Assembly (NCBI GenBank): GCA_020525365.1
Contig: JAIZOF010000001.1
Coordinates: forward strand, 1,015,456-1,079,455
Source: Sulfurovum sp.
GTDB lineage: Bacteria; Campylobacterota; Campylobacteria; Campylobacterales; Sulfurovaceae
Direction of reading: 5' to 3'
DNA length: 64,000 nucleotides
Part shown: positions 9,407-17,428 of the stretch, one piece after another
How positions within the stretch are numbered: position 1 is the first letter of the stretch
Layout: each line of letters begins with the position of its first letter
Translations under genes and position numbers: made by a program
Notes under the pieces: model-generated
Told to the model about the DNA's origin: nothing
Databases searched by the model: none
The model's input: the letters and a program-made list of their open reading frames with translations, nothing else

Positions 9407-9889
9407 TTAGGATGTTCTGTTCCAACACTTTTCACATAGACCAATAATTTTCATGGCATGATCCTGCATTTTGAAGTTGAACTTTTTGGCAATCTCTTCC
9501 TGTCTCTCTTCGATGGTTTCATCAAGAAATTCAATAATCTCTCCACAGTCTGTACAAATAAGGTGGTCATGATGTTTACGCATACCAAACTCATATTTTT
9601 TTCCTTGTACACCAAAGGAGATTGAACCGGCAATACCTTCATTTTCTAAGAGTGCCAATGTTCGGTAAACTGTGGCAATACCAATATTGATATTTGGATG
9701 AGACTTCTTGATGAGGATATAAATATCTTCAGGAGTAAAGTGTCCTTCATTTTCATAGAGGAACTTTAATATCAGTTCTCGTTGTTTGGTAAACTTGAGT
9801 GCATTGCTTTTGAGTAGATGCTTGAACTGTTCTAGTAATGTGGAATAGATGATCATGGCATCTCCTTGCATCTCATTACTACTTTTCAT
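9407..9889 (-). CDS. fur: Ferric uptake regulator family repressor
   Basis: A 160-residue Fur-family DNA-binding metalloregulator. It has a winged-helix N-terminal half (FTKQRELILKFLYENEGHFT ... GIATVYRTLALLENEGI), the HHDHLICTDCG metal motif, and a second CxxC near the end (LCEKC), which gives the usual structural zinc site. Its place between cvpA and lysS matches Campylobacter fur, so iron-responsive Fur is favoured over PerR or Zur, though the sequence alone does not decide. The start ATG overlaps the cvpA stop. MIIYSTLLEQ, eleven codons later, is an alternative start. Confidence 0.9.
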   Translation of the reverse strand: MKSSNEMQGDAMIIYSTLLEQFKHLLKSNALKFTKQRELILKFLYENEGHFTPEDIYILIKKSHPNINIGIATVYRTLALLENEGIAGSISFGVQGKKYEFGMRKHHDHLICTDCGEIIEFLDETIEERQEEIAKKFNFKMQDHAMKIIGLCEKCWNRTS

Positions 9890-10458
9890 GTTGATGGGTT
9901 TTCAATACTTTTTGGGGCTATTTTCATTGGATCAAATGAGGCTGGGTTCATGTAAATCATATTAGTACCAGCTTTGCGAAGCAGAGGGTAAAGTATAGAA
10001 TCTTTAATATATTGTTGGGTATTTTCTCTGATTAGGGCAACATTAGAAAGTGTTGTTACGATGAATGCAAAAATCATAAAATACTTTCCACCTCCTACAA
10101 TAAAACCAAGTAGATGATTTATAAAACCAAGTTTGTTGACAGATACAAGTTTAGAGAAGATAACACCAAGAATCATGGCAATGAGCCAAACAATAATTAA
10201 AACAGACATAAACCCAATTAGTTTTTTAAGTACAATATTTTCAATCTGCATAAAGTGATTGCCTATAAATATTGCTGCATCATCTGCCATACGAGAAGCA
10301 AAATAGAATCCACCAATAAATCCTACTAAACTGAAAATCTCTTTGATGACACCATTCATGAAGCCTTTAATTGCCAATAGAATGATGATGGCACCAATAG
10401 TGACATCAAAATAATTAAAATCAACCATAGTAAAGTTTTCCATTTGTATTCGCTTCAA
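9886..10458 (-). CDS. CvpA family inner-membrane protein
   Basis: A 190-residue membrane protein of the CvpA/colicin V production family. It opens with the typical FNYFDVTIGAIIILLAIKGF helix and the GxIKEIFSLVGFIGG motif, and has four predicted transmembrane segments within the first 135 residues. The CvpA family is broadly linked to envelope stress, but its biochemical role is unsettled. The ATG at 10458 is used here. MENFTMVDFN or MVDFNYFD a few codons later are possible starts. It overlaps fur by 4 nt and belongs to the same operon. Confidence 0.85.
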   Translation of the reverse strand: MKRIQMENFTMVDFNYFDVTIGAIIILLAIKGFMNGVIKEIFSLVGFIGGFYFASRMADDAAIFIGNHFMQIENIVLKKLIGFMSVLIIVWLIAMILGVIFSKLVSVNKLGFINHLLGFIVGGGKYFMIFAFIVTTLSNVALIRENTQQYIKDSILYPLLRKAGTNMIYMNPASFDPMKIAPKSIENPST

Positions 10459-10496
10459 ATTTTTTATTATTGTATCAAAATCGTACTGAAATTGTT

Positions 10497-11561
10497 TTAG
10501 TATGAGATAGCTTTTGCTATCTCCTCAGGCTTATTGGCATACTGTAGTGCTACATTACGTTCAATCTTGCCACTCTTGATGCATTTGAGTAGTGCCTGTG
10601 TTTGTGTCTGCATACCTGTGTCTTCTTGCCCCAGTTGCATTTGTGAGTAAAGTTGGTGTATTTTGTCTTCACGGATTAGGTTAGAGATAGCATGATTGGT
10701 AACCATAATCTCATGTGCGGCAATTCGTCCACCACCAAGCTTCGGTAGGAGCGACTGAGCAATAACGGCAACGAGTGACGATGAGATCATTGCACGAATT
10801 TGAGGTTGTTCATCGCCAGAAAATACATCAATAATACGATTGATTGTGCCAGGTGCAGAAGAGGTGTGAAGGGTACCAAAAACGAGGTGACCTGTTTCTG
10901 CAGCAGTAAGTGCGGCCTCAATGGTCTCTTTGTCACGCATTTCCCCAATAAGAATAATATCAGGATCTTGACGCATGGCATACTTGAGTGCTGTAGCAAA
11001 ACTGCTTGTATCTTCCCCGACTTCCCTATGGGAAAAGACTGCTTTTTTATTTTCATGGATAAACTCCACAGGGTCTTCCACTGTAATAATATGCTTTTGT
11101 TCATAGAGGTTAATCTCATTGAGTAGCGCTGCAAGTGTGGTAGATTTACCTGATCCTGTGGGACCAGTAACCAATATAAGTCCTTTCTCTCTCTTAATGA
11201 GTTGTTTAAATACAGTAGGTGCCCCAAGGTCATCCAAAGAAGGGACTTCAATGGGAATAATACGGAATGCAGCGGCAATATCATTAAGTGTCCGATAATA
11301 GTTAGCCCTAAAGCGTCCGATACCTGGAAGTAGAAGCGCAAAGTCAAGTTCATTGTACTCTTCAAAGTATCGCTTCTGTTTTTCGGTGATCAATGAATAG
11401 CACATCTCTTCAATATCTTCCCCTGTCAGTTTAGGAAGATTAACTGGCTTGAGTTTTCCATCAAGTCTAATCTGTGGTTCAGAGCGACTAACAAGATGAA
11501 GATCTGAAGCACCGTGTGTAATGACGCTTTGAAGTAGCTTTTTGATATCAAAAGTTGCCAC
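10497..11561 (-). CDS. PilT/PilU-type twitching ATPase
   Basis: A 354-residue secretion-superfamily ATPase that powers type IV pilus retraction. It has an N-terminal PAS-like domain (SDLHLVSRSEPQIRLDG), Walker A GPTGSGKST (near residue 140), Asp-box region TVEDPVEFIHENKK, Walker B ILIGEMRDKETI and the His box GHLVFGTLHTSSA. The AIRNLIRE-like motif is present as AISNLIRED. No other pilus genes are nearby; PilT is often separate from the pilus assembly cluster. It shares the minus-strand operon with the ArsC-like and gatC genes upstream. PilT and PilU cannot be separated from this sequence alone. Confidence 0.88.
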   Translation of the reverse strand: MATFDIKKLLQSVITHGASDLHLVSRSEPQIRLDGKLKPVNLPKLTGEDIEEMCYSLITEKQKRYFEEYNELDFALLLPGIGRFRANYYRTLNDIAAAFRIIPIEVPSLDDLGAPTVFKQLIKREKGLILVTGPTGSGKSTTLAALLNEINLYEQKHIITVEDPVEFIHENKKAVFSHREVGEDTSSFATALKYAMRQDPDIILIGEMRDKETIEAALTAAETGHLVFGTLHTSSAPGTINRIIDVFSGDEQPQIRAMISSSLVAVIAQSLLPKLGGGRIAAHEIMVTNHAISNLIREDKIHQLYSQMQLGQEDTGMQTQTQALLKCIKSGKIERNVALQYANKPEEIAKAISY

Positions 11562-11563
11562 GG

Positions 11564-11917
11564 TTATCCTTTGAAGTGGAGTAGTTTTTCTAAATATGTG
11601 GATTCATTATAGCCAACGATAACTTGATTATCAAAGACGATTACTGGTCGCTTGATAAGCATATTTTCTCTAGCAAGCCACACTATCTTTTCCTCATCAT
11701 TAAGGTTAAGTGCTTTGAGCTTTAATGTGCGATAGGTAGTTCCTTTGGTATTTAAAATAGTTTCAAGATTACTCTTTTCTAGCCATGACCGGATGTCCTT
11801 TTCATCAACAGGAGTCTGCCTAAAGTCGATAAATATATGAGGTATATTGTAGGATTTAAAAAATTTTAGTGCCTTTTGAACACTATTGCAATTTTTGATA
11901 CCATAAATATTGATCAT
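11564..11917 (-). CDS. ArsC/Spx-family protein (YffB-like)
   Basis: A 117-residue thioredoxin-fold protein of the ArsC/Spx superfamily. The N-terminal IYGIKNCNSVQKALKF holds the single conserved Cys at the helix start. The motif LIKRPVIVFDNQVIVGY with its cis-Pro corresponds to the ArsC C-terminal region. YffB-like members are glutathione-dependent reductases or regulators of uncertain substrate. True arsenate reductase activity is not implied, since no ars genes are nearby. It lies 2 nt upstream of the pilT-like gene. Confidence 0.82.
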   Translation of the reverse strand: MINIYGIKNCNSVQKALKFFKSYNIPHIFIDFRQTPVDEKDIRSWLEKSNLETILNTKGTTYRTLKLKALNLNDEEKIVWLARENMLIKRPVIVFDNQVIVGYNESTYLEKLLHFKG

Positions 11918-11926
11918 GGATAGAAT

Positions 11927-12217
11927 CTACTCAATGATTGCAGGAACAATAAAGAGGTCATCTTCTGCATGAGGCGCATGGGTGAAAATTTCTTTAGATA
12001 TATCGTTGGATTCTCTTGGAGTATCTTCTCTGAGTGGCGTTCCTCCCTCTAATGTAGAAAAGGATGGATTAAGGGTATCTGTATCAAGTTCATTTAGATT
12101 ATCAATATATTTGAGGATTTCTGTCAGTTGCCCCATGGTCTCTTCTTTTTTTTCTTCTGCAATATGCAAATGCGAAAGCTTCTCAAGTTTAGTTAAAAGT
12201 GTATTGTCAATCTGCAT
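11927..12217 (-). CDS. gatC: Asp/Glu-tRNA amidotransferase subunit C
   Basis: A 96-residue GatC, the small stabilising subunit of the GatCAB amidotransferase that converts misacylated Glu-tRNA-Gln or Asp-tRNA-Asn. It shows the family pattern LLTKLEKLSHLHI near the N-terminus, LNELDTDTLNP in the middle, LREDTPRES, and a C-terminal DDLFIVPAIIE. It is first in the minus-strand operon and divergent from the ferredoxin-thioredoxin reductase gene across 118 nt that must hold both promoters. gatA and gatB are not in the window. Confidence 0.92.
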   Translation of the reverse strand: MQIDNTLLTKLEKLSHLHIAEEKKEETMGQLTEILKYIDNLNELDTDTLNPSFSTLEGGTPLREDTPRESNDISKEIFTHAPHAEDDLFIVPAIIE

Positions 12218-12335
12218 CGTTAAGTGCCTATGTTGATAATTTGTATAGTTATCTTATTATATATTAATTTAGTTTAAGATATAACAACATACAATCTTTC
12301 AGAATAGTTATTTTAGTAACCTAAAGGATATATAA

Positions 12336-12704
12336 ATGATAATGCAACTTGATATGAACTCACCAGAATTTAAGGCAGAACTAGAAAAGACAAAAAAATT
12401 TACAGATAAAGTATGTGAAAGTCGAGGATGGGTTTATGGTGTAAACGAGGATGTCAATGAGGGAGTTACCCTTGGACTAGCACGACACAAGGCACTTTAT
12501 GGTAAACGTTTTTGTCCCTGCTTTATGGTAGAAGAGGATCTTGAGAAGCCTGGAAAGTTTAAAAGTACAGATAACCGTATTTGTCCCTGTAAGCCAGCAA
12601 TAGAAAAAGAGATTCCTCAAGATGGTATTTGCCATTGTCAAATATTTTGTACACCTGAATACAAAGAGAAGCAGATAAAAAAGATAGAAGAAAATCAAAA
12701 CTAA
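12336..12704 (+). CDS. Ferredoxin-thioredoxin reductase, catalytic subunit
   Basis: A 122-residue protein with the full cysteine set of FTR catalytic chains: CPC at residues 60-62, CPCKPA at 83-88 and CHCQIFC at 99-105. These bind a [4Fe-4S] cluster beside an active-site disulfide and pass ferredoxin electrons to thioredoxin. FTR is best known from chloroplasts, but a catalytic-chain homologue occurs in many anaerobic and reductive-TCA bacteria. No variable subunit is seen nearby. The start has an AAAGGA site. It is followed by a rhodanese gene after 90 nt. Confidence 0.88.
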   Translation: MIMQLDMNSPEFKAELEKTKKFTDKVCESRGWVYGVNEDVNEGVTLGLARHKALYGKRFCPCFMVEEDLEKPGKFKSTDNRICPCKPAIEKEIPQDGICHCQIFCTPEYKEKQIKKIEENQN

Positions 12705-12794
12705 TTTGAAGCATAAACTAAAAAATATACAAAATAATTTATTGTGGTAGATTACAAATAATTTTTTATGTAATTGTGTAATAAAAGGATAGCA

Positions 12795-13139
12795 ATGAGT
12801 AAATTACAATTAGAAGAGAATATTACTTCAGAAGAACTTGAGAGTCTCCTGAAGGCTAGAGAGGAGGGTGAGATAGATTTTTTACTTATAGACGTGCGTG
12901 AACAGATGGAATATGATATGGGGTACATTAAAGGGGTTGATTTTCTAAAGCCTACTTCAATATTTGAACAATGGGCAGAAGCATTTTTAAATGAAAATCA
13001 GGATAAAATAATTATTTTTACTTGCAGAACAGGGAGCAGAAGTGCTCAAGTGCAACATATCTTTAAGTCCAACGGAATGAAAAATGCGGTGAATCACTAT
13101 GGCGGCATTGTAACTTATCATGGAGATATCAAACGATAG
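12795..13139 (+). CDS. Single-domain rhodanese-like sulfurtransferase
   Basis: A 114-residue protein consisting of one rhodanese domain: LLIDVREQMEYDMGYIKG at the N-terminal side and an active-site loop IIFTCRTGSRS with the persulfide cysteine at C77. It has no signal peptide, so it should be cytoplasmic. I chose the ATG at 12795 because AAAGGA lies just upstream; the frame is open a little further back without a convincing site. Position beside the FTR gene suggests thiol/sulfane sulfur chemistry, but the acceptor is unknown. Confidence 0.88.
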   Translation: MSKLQLEENITSEELESLLKAREEGEIDFLLIDVREQMEYDMGYIKGVDFLKPTSIFEQWAEAFLNENQDKIIIFTCRTGSRSAQVQHIFKSNGMKNAVNHYGGIVTYHGDIKR

Positions 13140-13225
13140 ATGAGAAACATATTTGACATCTGTATTTTTGAAGATGCTAGTATGAAGTGCGAGCAACTGC
13201 TTCAATACAACTAGGATATTTAGTA

Positions 13226-14341
13226 ATGCAGAAAAATATACTTAATTTAAATGTAATTGATCTATTTTTAAAATTACTCAGCTTTGAATCTATTACCCCA
13301 AATGATGCGGGATCGTTAGATTTTATTGCTGAATATCTGTCAGATTATGAGGTGGTTTGGATCAATAAAGAAGGTGTGAAAAACCTCTTTCTTTATAAGA
13401 GGTTTGGAGAGGGGGAGCATCTTTGTTTTGCTGGACATGTTGATGTGGTACCCCCAGGAAAAAATTGGCAAAATGATCCATTTGTGCCTCTTGTGAAGAA
13501 TGGTATGGTCTATGCCCGTGGCACACAAGATATGAAGAGTGGTGTAGCAGCTTTTGTGCAGGTACTTAAAGAAGCAAAAGATTTTAATGGCACACTTTCA
13601 TTGTTGTTAACCTCAGATGAAGAAGGCGATGCTAAATATGGTACAGTTATTATGCTTGAGTACCTTAAGGAGATAGGTATGCTTCCTAACCACTGTATTG
13701 TGGCGGAGCCTACCTGTGAAACAGACTTTGGTGATATTGTCAAGATAGGACGTCGTGGTTCGATTAATGGTTATTTAACAATCCATGGAAGGCAGGGACA
13801 TGCAGCATATCCTGAAAAAGCAATCAATCCAGTACATCAAATTGCTCCAATACTTAATATGCTTGCTGGAGTGAGCCTTGATAAAGGAGATGAAGATTTT
13901 GCGCCAAGTCAAATAGTTATTACCGATATTCGTGGTGGTATGGAAGTGACAAATGTTACTCCAAGTGAACTAAAAATTATGTTCAATGTAAGAAACTCCA
14001 CAAAAACTACAAAGAAAGATATTAGAGTACATATTGATAACGTATTAAAAGGTCTGAACTATACTCTTGATTTGACACAGGGCTCTTTCCCTTTTGTAAC
14101 CAATCGTACTTCTAAAGTGGTTGAGGTAACCAAACAGAGCATTAAAAAGGTTACAGGAATACAAGCAAAACTCTCAACAGCAGGAGGTACTAGTGATGCT
14201 CGATTTATGGGAAATTTCGGGATAAATGTGGTAGAGTTTGGCGTCATTAATGATACAATACATGCACCCAACGAAAGAACATCTATAGATGAAGTAATGT
14301 CACTTTATCGTATTTTTGATGATATTGTATCCTCTTTTTGA
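13226..14341 (+). CDS. dapE: Succinyl-diaminopimelate desuccinylase
   Basis: DapE hydrolyses N-succinyl-LL-diaminopimelate in lysine and peptidoglycan precursor synthesis. The 371-residue M20-family metallopeptidase has metal-binding motifs AGHVDVVPPG, ARGTQDMKSG, TSDEEGDA and IVAEPT, and the terminal dimetal His in INDTIHAPNER. I chose the ATG at 13226 (MQKNILNLNVIDLF); an upstream ATG at 13187 would add 13 residues without family similarity. A histidine kinase gene follows after 47 nt. Confidence 0.93.
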   Translation: MQKNILNLNVIDLFLKLLSFESITPNDAGSLDFIAEYLSDYEVVWINKEGVKNLFLYKRFGEGEHLCFAGHVDVVPPGKNWQNDPFVPLVKNGMVYARGTQDMKSGVAAFVQVLKEAKDFNGTLSLLLTSDEEGDAKYGTVIMLEYLKEIGMLPNHCIVAEPTCETDFGDIVKIGRRGSINGYLTIHGRQGHAAYPEKAINPVHQIAPILNMLAGVSLDKGDEDFAPSQIVITDIRGGMEVTNVTPSELKIMFNVRNSTKTTKKDIRVHIDNVLKGLNYTLDLTQGSFPFVTNRTSKVVEVTKQSIKKVTGIQAKLSTAGGTSDARFMGNFGINVVEFGVINDTIHAPNERTSIDEVMSLYRIFDDIVSSF

Positions 14342-14388
14342 GTAAAAAAATATGACAACTACTATAGTTCTCAAACGGGAGTTTTTGC

Positions 14389-15435
14389 GTGTTTAAACGC
14401 CCTTATTTTACTGAATATATTATAGCACGCCTTGTGACAATATCTACAACAATCTTTATGTTATTTGTTATTATTTTAGTCTGGGTTAGTGATGATACTA
14501 TGATGACTCTCATTGCTATAACCTTTGTTGCCCTTGCTTTTATATTTTTTATTTATGCAGTTTACCATGGATCTAGGCAGATACAAAAAGAACTTATTGC
14601 ACTCAATGTTTACCTTGGAAGCCTTGAAACATTTGACAAAATAGAGTATAAGACCTGTTTTTTTACTAAAGAATTTGAAGAGATAAACCAGAATCTCATT
14701 AAAGCATTAAAAAAGGTAAAAAAAAGAGAAGATATCAAGCAACGTTACAATGCAAAACTTAAACTCAAGAATCGTCAACGTGCCGATATGCTCTCTGCAA
14801 TTGCTCATGAATTTAGAAATCCCATTGCTTCTATTATGGGGTATTCGCAGACGCTTCAAGAGGATTCAACTATTTCTCTTGAGCTTCAAAAGAAGTTTCT
14901 TGAGAAGATTTACAACAATGGCAATAAGATTGAGTCACTATTGGGGCGACTGATGCTCTGGAATAAGTTTGAAAGTGGTGAAGCAACTTTGCATAAGAGT
15001 TGTTTTGATCTTTATGCTTTGGTATTTGAGGTAAAATACTCTCTTGAGGAAAAGTATAAGAATAGGGAAGTATATATAGAAGGTAATAGCTGTATGGTTG
15101 AGGCAGATCGTACACTGATAGATATTGTACTAAAAAATCTTATAGAGAATGCACTCAAATATTCTAAAGAGGATGTGCAGGTTATAATTACTTCCGATAG
15201 TATGGTTTCGGTAAAAGATCATGGTATTGGAATTGGTGCAAAAGATATTGAAAAGGTAACAAAGAAATTTTATCGCTCAAATACGCATAACTGGGATAAC
15301 TCTATGGGGTTAGGACTTTCTATTGTTAAAACAATCTTAGAACTTCATGATAGTGAGTTAAAAATTCAAAGTAGCCTTAATAAAGGTTCTATCTTTTCTT
15401 TTAAACTTTTTAACAGCACCCCACACTCCTCTTAG
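14389..15435 (+). CDS. Orphan sensor histidine kinase
   Basis: A 348-residue membrane kinase starting at GTG with GGGAG upstream. Two close transmembrane helices (about residues 12-33 and 38-60) leave almost no periplasmic loop, so sensing is probably intramembrane or cytoplasmic. The phospho-acceptor is H140 in AIAHEFRNPIASI. The ATPase domain has the N box LIENALKY, the G1 box KDHGIGIG and the G2 box MGLGLSIV. No response regulator adjoins it, so partner and signal are unknown. It could form a transcript with dapE. Confidence 0.88.
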   Translation: MFKRPYFTEYIIARLVTISTTIFMLFVIILVWVSDDTMMTLIAITFVALAFIFFIYAVYHGSRQIQKELIALNVYLGSLETFDKIEYKTCFFTKEFEEINQNLIKALKKVKKREDIKQRYNAKLKLKNRQRADMLSAIAHEFRNPIASIMGYSQTLQEDSTISLELQKKFLEKIYNNGNKIESLLGRLMLWNKFESGEATLHKSCFDLYALVFEVKYSLEEKYKNREVYIEGNSCMVEADRTLIDIVLKNLIENALKYSKEDVQVIITSDSMVSVKDHGIGIGAKDIEKVTKKFYRSNTHNWDNSMGLGLSIVKTILELHDSELKIQSSLNKGSIFSFKLFNSTPHSS

Positions 15436-15716
15436 TAATCAAAATGATTGCATATTAAAATATTAATCATTTATTCAGTTGATAGGAGCTATGAGATAGA
15501 TTGAATATATGTTTTAAAATTCTCATAAAATATACTTTTTACACACAATATGGATAAAAATTTCTATTTTTCTTGAAAATTATTTAAAGTTAACAATTTG
15601 TGTAATATAATTAAATCGTATTATGTAATCTTATTTTTAGAGTAGTGGCAATCATTGTGGATTCCTCTTCTTCTAAAGAGAACTGATTTTCAGATTATTA
15701 AACTTAAGGAGGAAGT
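15436..15716 (+). promoter_or_regulatory. Regulatory intergenic region before the molybdoenzyme operon
   Basis: These 281 bases between the histidine kinase and the FeS-subunit gene are very AT-rich and contain no plausible gene. The promoter of the seven-gene operon must be here or upstream. A strong ribosome site, AAGGAGGAAG, lies at 15707-15716 directly before the ATG. I see TATAAT-like stretches (for example TAATATAATT near 15603) but no confident -35 partner, so no promoter is assigned. Confidence 0.5.
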
Positions 15717-16472
15717 ATGAAATTAGGTTTCTTGGTTGACCTCAACCTGTGTATGGGTTGCAAGGGTTGTGAAGTCGCCTGTAAAGTGGAAAATGAAGTT
15801 CCACTTAGTTCTTGGCGTCTACGTGTTAAATATATCGATATTGGAACTTTTCCTGATACCAAGCGTTCATTTACACCACTGCGTTGTAATCATTGTGAGA
15901 ATGCACCATGCGAGCGTATCTGTCCAGTCTCTGCGCTACACTATCTTGACAATGGAATTGTCAATATTGATTCTAATAGATGTATTGGATGTGCTGGCTG
16001 CATGATGGCATGTCCTTATGGAGCCATCTATATGGATCCTGAGACAAATACAGCAGATAAATGTACCTATTGTGCGCATCGTATTGAGAGTGGTATGATG
16101 CCTGCATGTGTAGTCATCTGTCCGGTTCAGGCAAATATCTTTGGTGATGTCGAGGATGATACTAGTAATATTTCTCAGTACATCATGGCACATCAAGGAA
16201 GTGTTCAAGTGCGTAAACCTGAAAAGCATACTGAACCAAAACACTATTATGTTGGAGGAGGGCAACAGACACTAGATCCTCTTGCGCAACAACGTATTGA
16301 AGGCTATAGTCTCTTTAATGATATTACGCATCTTGAGCATGTTGGAGACCCTCATCATGGTGTACTTGACAGATTCCTTGCACCGTTTATAAATCACGGG
16401 ACGCATGATAATAGCAGTATGATGGACTGGGCAGAGAATGGCGATCAAACACATGAAAAAGGAGGTCACTAA
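15717..16472 (+). CDS. Molybdoenzyme iron-sulfur subunit, four [4Fe-4S] clusters (PsrB-like)
   Basis: This 251-residue protein is the electron-transfer subunit of a complex iron-sulfur molybdoenzyme. It has four cysteine groups: CMGCKGCEVAC, CNHCENAPCERIC, CIGCAGCMMAC and CTYCAHRIESGMMPACVVIC. Together these bind four [4Fe-4S] clusters as in PsrB, TtrB and related subunits. It has no signal peptide and would be carried across the membrane by the Tat signal of its catalytic partner. Its stop shares one base with the start of the membrane subunit gene. The C-terminal 60 residues are His- and Asp-rich and not part of the ferredoxin fold. Confidence 0.92.
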   Translation: MKLGFLVDLNLCMGCKGCEVACKVENEVPLSSWRLRVKYIDIGTFPDTKRSFTPLRCNHCENAPCERICPVSALHYLDNGIVNIDSNRCIGCAGCMMACPYGAIYMDPETNTADKCTYCAHRIESGMMPACVVICPVQANIFGDVEDDTSNISQYIMAHQGSVQVRKPEKHTEPKHYYVGGGQQTLDPLAQQRIEGYSLFNDITHLEHVGDPHHGVLDRFLAPFINHGTHDNSSMMDWAENGDQTHEKGGH

Positions 16473-17416
16473 TGGACAGTGCAATTCACGCAACACAGGC
16501 AGTCGTCACACTTGATGTGGCTCTTCCTGGTATTATTTGGGGATGGATGATTACTTTAAATATGTGGGCAAAATCAGTTGGTACAGGGGTAATCCTTGTG
16601 GGGGCATTTTTACTTTATAGACATAAAAAAGAGGAGATGCCTAACCTTAGATGGCTTATGCCACTGATTTCATTTGTCTTTCTGAATATCTTTTTGCTAT
16701 TTACTTTGACTGACTTGCATCAGCCATATAGAATGATCAATATCTTCCTTCATCCGCATTGGACATCTGCAATTACGGTAGGGGCATGGATGGCATCACT
16801 CTTTACTGCTTTGATTACTGTGATGATGGTGATTGGATTTTTTGATGCACACCCTGATGTGAGAAAAAATTGTATATTGGCAAAAACGGCAAGAGCAAAC
16901 AGTCAATTTTATGAAAAGATTTTTCCATTTGTTGTATTTCTTGCAATTCCTGTTACACTCTATACGGCAATCATTATGGCAGAATCAAGTGCTCGTGAGC
17001 TATGGCAAGCACCTGCTGAAGTAATGCAGATGATGTGGGCAGCACTTCTTGCAGGTTCTGCCGCACTTATCCTTACCTCTAAAAATTGGAGTAAAGAGAC
17101 CAGGAAAGACCTTGCGTTAGTACTTGCTATTGCGACTTTCTTTAGTTTTCTGATGTATATGGGTGAGTATTTCTTTTCATTTAAGTCCTCTGAAGCAGAA
17201 GCAACACTAGCGTATGTTCATTTAGGTGGGAAATATAATGTTGAGTTTTGGTTTGGTATGGTGCTTGGATTTATTGTACCTTTCTTGCTCTCTGTAAGCA
17301 ATATGAAGAGTGACAATAAAACACTATTAAGATTTTCAGCGGTTTTAGCACTAATTGGTCTATATATGGCAAAAGATGTATGGCTCAAGATTCCACAGAT
17401 GCTACCGTTGAGTTAA
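16472..17416 (+). CDS. NrfD/PsrC-family quinone-interacting membrane subunit
   Basis: A 314-residue integral membrane protein with about eight or nine transmembrane helices (first near residues 15-47, last near 285-305). It fits the NrfD/PsrC family, the membrane anchor that oxidises or reduces menaquinone. Typical features are TLTDLHQPYRMINIFLHPHW after the second helix and conserved acidic/polar residues inside helices (AESSARELW). Its position between the FeS and catalytic subunits makes the order B-C-A. It is cotranslated with the FeS gene. Menaquinone as partner agrees with mqnE in this window. Confidence 0.9.
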   Translation: MDSAIHATQAVVTLDVALPGIIWGWMITLNMWAKSVGTGVILVGAFLLYRHKKEEMPNLRWLMPLISFVFLNIFLLFTLTDLHQPYRMINIFLHPHWTSAITVGAWMASLFTALITVMMVIGFFDAHPDVRKNCILAKTARANSQFYEKIFPFVVFLAIPVTLYTAIIMAESSARELWQAPAEVMQMMWAALLAGSAALILTSKNWSKETRKDLALVLAIATFFSFLMYMGEYFFSFKSSEAEATLAYVHLGGKYNVEFWFGMVLGFIVPFLLSVSNMKSDNKTLLRFSAVLALIGLYMAKDVWLKIPQMLPLS

Positions 17417-17428
17417 GGAGAATAGGAT

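Noticed and set aside
10787-11365. A 192-codon minus-strand frame inside the pilT-like gene
   Set aside because: It is an out-of-frame shadow of a clearly conserved ATPase, with no family motifs of its own.
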